In this document: positions 57,523 to 64,000 of the stretch, in pieces
Layout of the letters: each line of letters opens with the position of its first letter
Numbering within the stretch: the stretch's first letter is position 1
Assembly (NCBI RefSeq): GCF_001653235.2
Contig: NC_035792.1
Coordinates: forward strand, 3,968,001 to 4,032,000
Reading direction: 5' to 3'
Source: Pochonia chlamydosporia 170
Lineage: Eukaryota; Ascomycota; Sordariomycetes; Hypocreales; Clavicipitaceae
DNA length: 64,000 bases
The notes under the pieces: generated by a model
What the model saw: the letters and a program-made list of their open reading frames with translations, nothing else
What the model was told of the DNA's origin: nothing
Databases searched by the model: none
Position numbers and translations under genes: made by a program

Positions 57523-60168
57523 TTACCACATGACGACAAGGACGCAAGCCACAGCCATTGCTGCGGAAGAAGCAAAACGCCGCGAGGTGCGGGAAGCGGC
57601 GGCGGTGACAACGGGGGGAGATGATGTCCCCGTGCTTGTGATGGTGTCGCTGGGACCACTGCCGTTGCCATTTCCAATGCTTGTGGTTTCAGTTGTGCCT
57701 GCAGCGGTTCCTGATCCTGTCTCACTGCTGATGATGTGTGTATTAGTATTACCATTACTTGTGCTTGAGGCGGTGGTAGTGCTGCCAGAACCGGGATGAC
57801 TACTTCCAGGAGCAGTGCTGCTCCCGCTTGTAGCAGGAGTAGTCTGCGGTTGAGTAGTAGTAGTCACTTCCCGCACAGTCGTCGTCGACTTGCCACCCGT
57901 AGGACTCGACGAAACAACCTGCGAGCTCTGCTGAGACGAAGGCACAATCTGCGTAGACGACACACTATTCCCCGTGCTCACCACCACAGACGTACTCGAC
58001 ACAGGAGGCACCACGGTAGAAGGATCAGACGGCACAGGCGTAAAGCTCGGCTGACTTGTCTGGACCTGCGTGCTCGTCGCCACAGTCGGCTGCTGCGTGA
58101 CAGCCGGCTCAGGGGTCGTAGGCGACGCCGTCGGCGGCTGCTCCGGCTTTCTGCCCTTGCAAAAGTCCAAAAACTGGTGGAACCGCGGCTCTACATAGTC
58201 GGTTACGGTGTCGCCCACGGAGTTGTTCTTGATGCAGGTGGTGCAGCTGTCAAAGGTGCTCCTGAAGGAGGATCCCTCCTCGCACAACTTGTCCGACTTG
58301 CCGAGCTCCTGGCCGATATTAAAGGCTTGGTTGCACATGCTGAAGCAGACGGCGGGGGTGATTGCTCTCTTGGACTTTTTGCACTTGCTGTTTGAGTAGT
58401 TGGAGTCTCGGGGGTATACATATCCGTATGAGGGGACGGATTGGGATGTAGTGGGCTTGGGTTTCGGCCAGGCTGTGAGTGAGGATTGGGAGGCCCAGTT
58501 TCCGGTTGTGATGGTGGTGGGTTTCCCGTTGATGGTCTTGTGTATGACTTCGTACTCGAATATGTCGTAGGAGAGACCGAAGGCTTCGGGGTTGAGGTTG
58601 AAGTACCCGTATGAGGGGGGGTAGTAGCTCGTCTCGCACTCATCCCAAGTGACGTTTGTTCGGGGCGGAGAGGGGATACAGTGTTGCGGACTGCAGAGGT
58701 AGTTGTCCGATGGGGGTTCTGGCCACAGATTGCATCCGTTGGGTTTGGGCGGATTGCACACGTAGCCTGGGTCGCAGCCGAATGTGCGGTTGGACTTTGG
58801 CGTCAGGGGCACGGAGATGCCGGTTGGTGTTGGGCAGAGAGTGACGTTGAAGATGGGGGATACGGTGACTGTGCTGGGTGGTTTGTCGACCGTGGTGGGT
58901 GGAAGGGTGATTGTGCGTGTTTCGACGACGGTTGATGCGGGCTGGGTGACTGTTCGGGTGCCTTGTTTCTCGGTGATGCGGATAGTTGACTGGGGGAGGG
59001 TTCTGGTTGTGGTTACCACGACGGTGGTGCCGTCTAGGGTTTTCGTGACGCCGGGGAGGGTGAAGGTGATGGTGCTGGGTTGGCCGGGGACGGTGACGGT
59101 TTGTCCTGGGAGTGTCTGAGTGATGTTTTGGCCTGGTGCAGTGACGGTCTGCGTCTGGATCTGGGTTTGAGTCTGCGTCTGACCGGGTGCTGTTACGGTT
59201 TGACCTGGTGCTGTTATCGTCTGGCCGGGTGCGGTGATTGTGGTGACGACGGGGTAGCTCGTGGTGATGGTTGAGACGAGCGTTGTGTAGATGGTGGTCG
59301 ATTTGGTGGTGTAGATGGTGTTGTCGACGGTCAGGGTGACGGGACGCTCGCTGACGATGGTTTTGGTCTCGATGTATGTGGTCGGTACCCAAAGGGTAGT
59401 TGTGCCGATGATGGTGCGTGTGTCGTGAATTGTCGTCGGCCTGTCGACCGTCTTGGTCGTGACGATGGACTCGATGCCCGTGACTGTCCTGGTGGCTGTT
59501 GTCGTGGCCCACGATGTTACTGTTATTGTCTTGCAGTTTGTGCGGCCTTCAAGTCTCTGGCCGTCAATTCCGCGTTTGTATGAAGGATATGAGGGATATG
59601 AAGGTTCGCAGCTATTAGCAGTCAGCACACGCCTCTTTAAGGATTTGTGTTTAAATTGTTACACATACTCGACAGTCTTGGTTACCGTCACAGGATGCGA
59701 CTAAAGTATAATTTGTCAGTATCTTATCTACTCTTTCTTCAACTCCTAAACATACAGTTGTGTAAGTTGACAATGCCGTCGTGGTAATATACTTGGTCGT
59801 ATATTCCAGTTTGGTAGTAACATCGTGCTCTGTTGCAGTTGTGTATATCTAGTCAGGTTAACATCTATCATACCTTGCCGTGATTGGAATATTCGTACCG
59901 TTTTCTCCTGGTAGATTGTGGTACTTTAATCATCGTCAGCATAAACATCTCAACCACACCAGCTACTGAGTGAAGCTTCTTACGTGACTTTCGTAATTAC
60001 TGTCCTGATTGTAGTCGGGCAGCACTCATTGCATTGTCCTTTAACAACAGAATCTGGATACGCATCCAAGTCCACCGTCATTACTCCTCGAGCCTCCACG
60101 TCGAAATCCGGCCCAGGAAATGCCACAGCAAGGCTTGCAAGAAGCCCTATCCAAGTAACAAGACGCAT
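57523..60168 (-). CDS. Thr/Ser-rich GPI-anchored cell-wall protein (mucin-like, adhesin-like)
   Basis: A predicted surface glycoprotein. Five exons (minus) are proposed: 59984-60168, 59899-59923, 59756-59848, 59669-59700 and 57523-59611, giving 807 residues. A signal peptide (MRLVTWIGLLASLAVAFP) is followed by CNECCPTTI and a Thr-rich stalk with short repeats of the type T-x-T-A/V-P-G-Q (TITAPGQTVTAPGQ). The 25- and 32-base exons lie in the stalk. A cysteine-containing central domain follows (about residues 390-620), including CDPGYVCNPPKPNGC and YSNSKCKKSKRAITPAVC. The last part is Ser/Thr/Pro-rich and ends in a hydrophobic tail (SSAAMAVACVLVVMW), preceded by small residues, the pattern for a GPI anchor. 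It may act in adhesion or wall protection; that is inference. The plus-strand frames here are shadows. Confidence 0.88.
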
Positions 60169-63100
60169 GTCTATGTGCACTTTGGCCCGTGCCCGGCAAA
60201 CGAATGTTTCTTTGTTTTGTGTCCCCGTGAGCGAGCGAGCTTTGAAAACGAATGTATAGGAAAAGCGAATGACGGTCTGCTCAAAATTCTCCTCAACCCC
60301 TCGCAAAAAATGATGAAATGAGCGCCTTGATGGGGATAGCTGGCGGGAGACGATTTATCAAGCAGACTGGAGAGCAGACCGGAGATGAGGATAAACAATG
60401 GCCAGAGACAGAGTTGGTTGTATGCGGTTGTTGTTGGTAGCAGCTCTTAACCAGGAATAGGTCTCACTGTGAGCAAACTATCGTCGTTGGAAAAATGTCA
60501 GATCAAGTAAAATTGAGTTACTTTTGTCAAGTATTAAAATGTTTTTGTAAGACTTTCGATAGCAATCGCAGGGCCAACACAACATGCAGTTAGTCAGACT
60601 AATAAGAAGAGGAAAACATTTCTATAACGCACAGAGCAGTTGGCAGCTAATTAAATTTGCCGGCATGGGGGTGTCTCTTTCCTTTTCGACAGGACGCACA
60701 TTCTGCTCACTTTGTGTTTTTTTCTATCGATGACTCTGGAGCCTCATCAACATCCCGGCTGGGCGTCACACCAAGCACACACTTGGGTATATCCGCAAGA
60801 CAGTCCAATTACAAGCACATGTCGTCACCCTCTTGGAGACGTGCAGTACTGTGCTGTACTACTGAAAAGTAACTGTTCCCTGGGCATGTACGTGTAACCG
60901 GCACGGGCCAGACGCTGGTCTTGGATCTTGGCAACCTGACCGGTTTTCGCAGACGTGGCTCGCGGATAGAAAACTGCGGCCGATGGAGAAAAGACTCAGA
61001 AGAGTCCGGACGGAGGAACAGAGGAACAGCTGGATCCATCTACTTGCATGGGACTCGTATGCAACCGGGCTTCTGGGGGCGGAGATTGTGGCCTTGTTTA
61101 CAAAGAAGGCTCCGTTTACTTATTGGATTTTTGGACGGCCGCAGCACCCAACAAGTGAGTCTTTCTGTTGTCTGGTTTTCCTTGGCACCCAGCTTGTCTG
61201 CCTGTCGTATATTGTATGGCACAATCGCTGACCACACCTGCAATCGTGATGCGATGTGAATAGGCTGCAGTACGATGCCAGAAAACTATCCGACGTGGCC
61301 CTCTCGGATGACTATGAGCACACACATCGTCATCTGGCGTCCGCTAAATAAACCTCGTTTTGGATCATGCATAAGCGACTCATTCCCGAGACCTTTTCTG
61401 CGCAAAGTTCGTTCTCCTCCACGATCCCATCTCGTCGGTTATCCAGCCTTGACCACGGCAAGAAGGGGGGCTGGGCAGGCTTTAGCCGGCTTTGGGAGCC
61501 GAAAGAGAAGAAAAAGAAAACATAGGTCCATACTCTGTACATACGGACACATTTGAGGTCTCAATCAGGCCGCATTGATGTCTCGCAAGTCCCCGTGGGA
61601 ATGCAACGCTGACCCTCAACTCGGCCTTGTTGCCTGTGCCAACGTCGTGGTCAAATGTGACGAGATGCAAGGACGAGAGACGGGGCCAACATGAGGTCAT
61701 GGTCCCATGAGAAGCTATTGGGAACTTGGACTCGGTTGGCTGAGCATTTACAGTACGGACTGCATACATCTCACTTGCATCATCTCTGCTCCAGTCTGCG
61801 GAAAAGCTTGAATCATTCGTATTATCATTTTACAACCACAGGCCGCAGTGTCGCACAAGGCGGAGTCGAGGCTGGTCAGCACAGCACCAATTGTCGACAT
61901 TCCCCAACTCTGTCTGTAACTCTGTCTATACGGAGAAGTTGAGCTGCTGCTTACGGAGTACAGTGCTTGTCTCTGGGGTCAAACTTTTGTGTTTCCGCCT
62001 TCTGCCTTTCATCACCGATGCCACCTTCCAGCTTTCCCCGGCCGAGACCGTGAGACATTCCGTATGGATGATTTGAGATTTTCCCACCGTCACTGTATCA
62101 CAACAGCCAGCCGATACAGTACATTGTTTTTGGGAAGCACCTCGTAAAGCAGTGTCATTTTCTTGTCCATACATACATTGGTATCAATGCCAACCCCCGT
62201 CATCTTTGATCACGCTGGGACCGCCCTCAGTCCTGGGCCACGTACCATTGACACCAATACTACGGATTCGGTCTAACCAGTTTGAACTCATCTATTCAGG
62301 AACTGCTATTGTCTCCTCTTTTGGCCCTGGCCTAACTCTCCGCAAACATAGGACCCCAGTCAAACACAGCTCCATTCTCGGACCCAAGCCCTTCACCTAT
62401 CTAGATGTTCGTCACCGCAACTGGCACCTACCCAAGGTCCAAGGTGGGAAATAGATCAGACCACCTGGTCCAGGCTGAGGCATCCATGTAGGTCATGGCA
62501 AATTTCATGTTTTCGTTGGCCAGCAAACACGGCCTTTTCCCCCATTTTCCCACGTCGTACACAAAGTACATGTCGTACATGCGAGTCGGTCCAAGCCGTG
62601 GTTATACAACATGCTGGGCCGCCCTCCCCAGTTGAAAAAGAGGAGAAACAAGGCCAATTGAGCAACAGAGCAACAGCCTTGGTGAGAAATTAGTTTGATT
62701 TCTACTGTACGTACCTAAGAAGGGCCGGCCTGACTTCGTTGGCCCAGTACACAGCAATCTGTATGTCTTATTTGGGGTGACAACAGGCCAGTCAGGTAAG
62801 TGTAGGACAAGAATATCCCATCCCTGGCTGCTGAAGCGTGCCTCGCGGCGATATTCGTCTGGCTTGACATCCAACTCACATGGCTCGGACGCCAGTCTTT
62901 CTTGGCCAAGTGTAAATTACCCGTTTCCTCGAGCTTCATTTCATTTCCCATGCACAAATCCGGCTCCCTTCCATAACATCAATACTTCCAAGGCAAAAGG
63001 CACTGAACTATTGGATAAAAATCTGGGGAATAACGGTTCGCGATCCGTGTTCCACGGGCCGAGGGGATGGGTCGTTGTAACACGACATAATAATACCTTT

Positions 63101-63209
63101 TTACACACGCCACTGGAATTATCAAGCCCGGAAGAGAAACGCCACGGAGCGTCCAGTCCAGGATCTCGCGGGATTCGTTTCTGTCGCGACCTAGGACACC
63201 TCGCCAAAC
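60169..63209. other. Gene-poor region between divergent genes
   Basis: 3 kb between the wall-protein gene and the kelch-type gene, transcribed away from each other. It holds their promoters and one TACGGAGTA copy at 61952-61960. Open frames at 60921-61259 and 62777-63209 have no recognisable features. No gene is supported. Confidence 0.5.
61952..61960 (+). repeat. Intergenic nonamer TACGGAGTA, copy 5
   Basis: Reads TACGGAGTACAG in the spacer upstream of the kelch-type gene. A near copy (TATACGGAGA) lies about 25 bases before it. Confidence 0.6.
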
Positions 63210-64000
63210 ATGCGGATCGGTTCAGGGGCGAAGCTGGCAATCTGCGTTGCGGTGTCCGTCCCATGCGATGCTCAGTTTCGCAACTGGCAGAGTGATCAGG
63301 TGAACACTAGTATTTGCGTATGGAGTCAACCAAGAGGTATGTTATGGTTGGTGCCTATATTCGGAGACTTTTGTTGTCACAAACTGACACTCGACAGCTG
63401 CGTTGATTCGTGATACCGTCTATCTCGATGGCGGTGAGATATGGTGGACTCCCGGTCTGGCCTCCGGAGAACTTGGACAGGTTTTTGGCTCAAGTAAGTT
63501 TATCTACACTCAATCATTGGACTCCGGGCCAAACAGGGCCAACTGACGCACGATAGGCAACCCAGAAGGGATCGTTTTATCTTACAACTTCTCTGAATCC
63601 TTCTCAAAAGGCTCCAATGTCACTGGTATACTGGTGAAGGATAAGCTCTCCAAGGCAAGGGGTGGATTATCGAGTGGCATCAGCTCAGAGCCAAGCTACT
63701 ACGATGGAGGCATGTTGGCCAACGATGCCGAATTCTTCCTTTACGGAGGTGCGTTATTCGCCAACAAAGAATTATACGATGCGCCGGCAGCGAATGAAGT
63801 ACTAGGCTATCGCAAGTACCCCTATGGTCCAGACAAACCTTTATGGGGCACATCATTCACTGGACGTAAATTGAACGATGGCGTAACTCGGTACGTTGCT
63901 TATGGCGGTGCTGTCAGCGCTCCGTCAGAAAATAAGGCATGGTACTTTTCTGGCCTCACATCTCCGACCAGGGGCCCGATAGAATATAATGCTCCCCCTA
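63210..64000 (+). CDS. Secreted kelch-repeat (galactose-oxidase-fold) protein, 5' part
   Basis: The start of a fungal kelch/beta-propeller protein, cut by the window end. Exons 63210-63336, 63398-63493 and 63557 to beyond 64000 give about 220 residues so far. The first about 22 residues look like a signal peptide (GAKLAICVAVSVPCDAQ). The joins give an N-terminus typical of fungal kelch proteins: SQPR|AALIRDTVYLDGGEIWW, then a FGSS|NPEGIVLSYNFS segment. Blocks such as ANDAEFFLYGG and GVTRYVAYGGA are kelch-blade-like (hydrophobic, then GG). Many members have a C-terminal transmembrane helix, which is not in view. Function and ligand are unknown. Confidence 0.83.

Noticed and set aside
57796..58395. 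199-codon plus-strand open frame
   Set aside because: Antisense shadow of the Ser/Thr-rich wall-protein exon; arginine-rich low-complexity product.
58640..59512. 290-codon minus-strand open frame
   Set aside because: It is a shadow of the Thr-rich wall-protein gene in another frame, very rich in His/Arg from shifted ACN/ACC codons, with no domain.

Overview
The window reads as chromosomal DNA of a filamentous ascomycete, most likely a Sordariomycete of the order Hypocreales. A Metarhizium-like relative would fit, but that placement is inference from overall protein character. Genes carry short GT-AG introns of about 45-140 bases with CTAAC-type branch sites. Families seen include a Zn2Cys6 regulator, a cAMP-receptor-like GPCR, DHA2 and anion:cation-symporter MFS carriers, a GPI-anchored mucin-like wall protein and a fungal kelch protein. 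About twenty genes are supported, separated by gene-poor spacers of up to about 3.5 kb. No rRNA, tRNA, CRISPR array or intact transposon was recognised.

Layout. 1-4.8 kb: no convincing gene. 4.8-10.3 kb: a short Zn2Cys6 regulator with an apparent 4-base exon, GINS subunit Psf2, an unknown secreted protein, and an AT-rich hairpin followed by a decayed element-like locus. 10.8-17.7 kb: secreted M28 aminopeptidase, NAF1 (snoRNP assembly), the ALG9 mannosyltransferase and a DUF1993 protein. 19.2-28.5 kb: sulfate permease, 14-helix drug-efflux MFS carrier, secreted beta-helix protein and an F-box protein. 31.4-40.8 kb: an MFS carrier with a stop-start-overlapping upstream ORF, a class V-type GPCR and a Dal5-like MFS carrier. 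44.0-51.7 kb: a broken NucA/NucB-like secreted nuclease, the two-BIR protein Bir1, a CoA-binding protein and a divergent SAM methyltransferase. 53-64 kb: Cdc4-type myosin light chain, M3 metallopeptidase, a Thr-rich GPI-anchored wall protein, and a kelch-type gene cut by the window end.

How the genes relate. This is a mix of housekeeping genes (PSF2, NAF1, ALG9, BIR1, CDC4, PRD1) with surface, transport and secreted functions. I see no PKS, NRPS or terpene synthase and no operon-like pathway logic, so I do not call a biosynthetic cluster. Points worth a second look are small-scale: very small exons that hide protein starts or conserved domains, an apparent GC-AG intron, an uORF overlapping its main start codon, a repeated intergenic nonamer, a hairpin plus decayed element near 9.4-10.2 kb, and a secreted nuclease-like gene that no longer reads through. 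I did not find a clearly novel multi-gene system. Exon limits were placed by hand from splice consensus and reading frame and have not been tested against transcripts.
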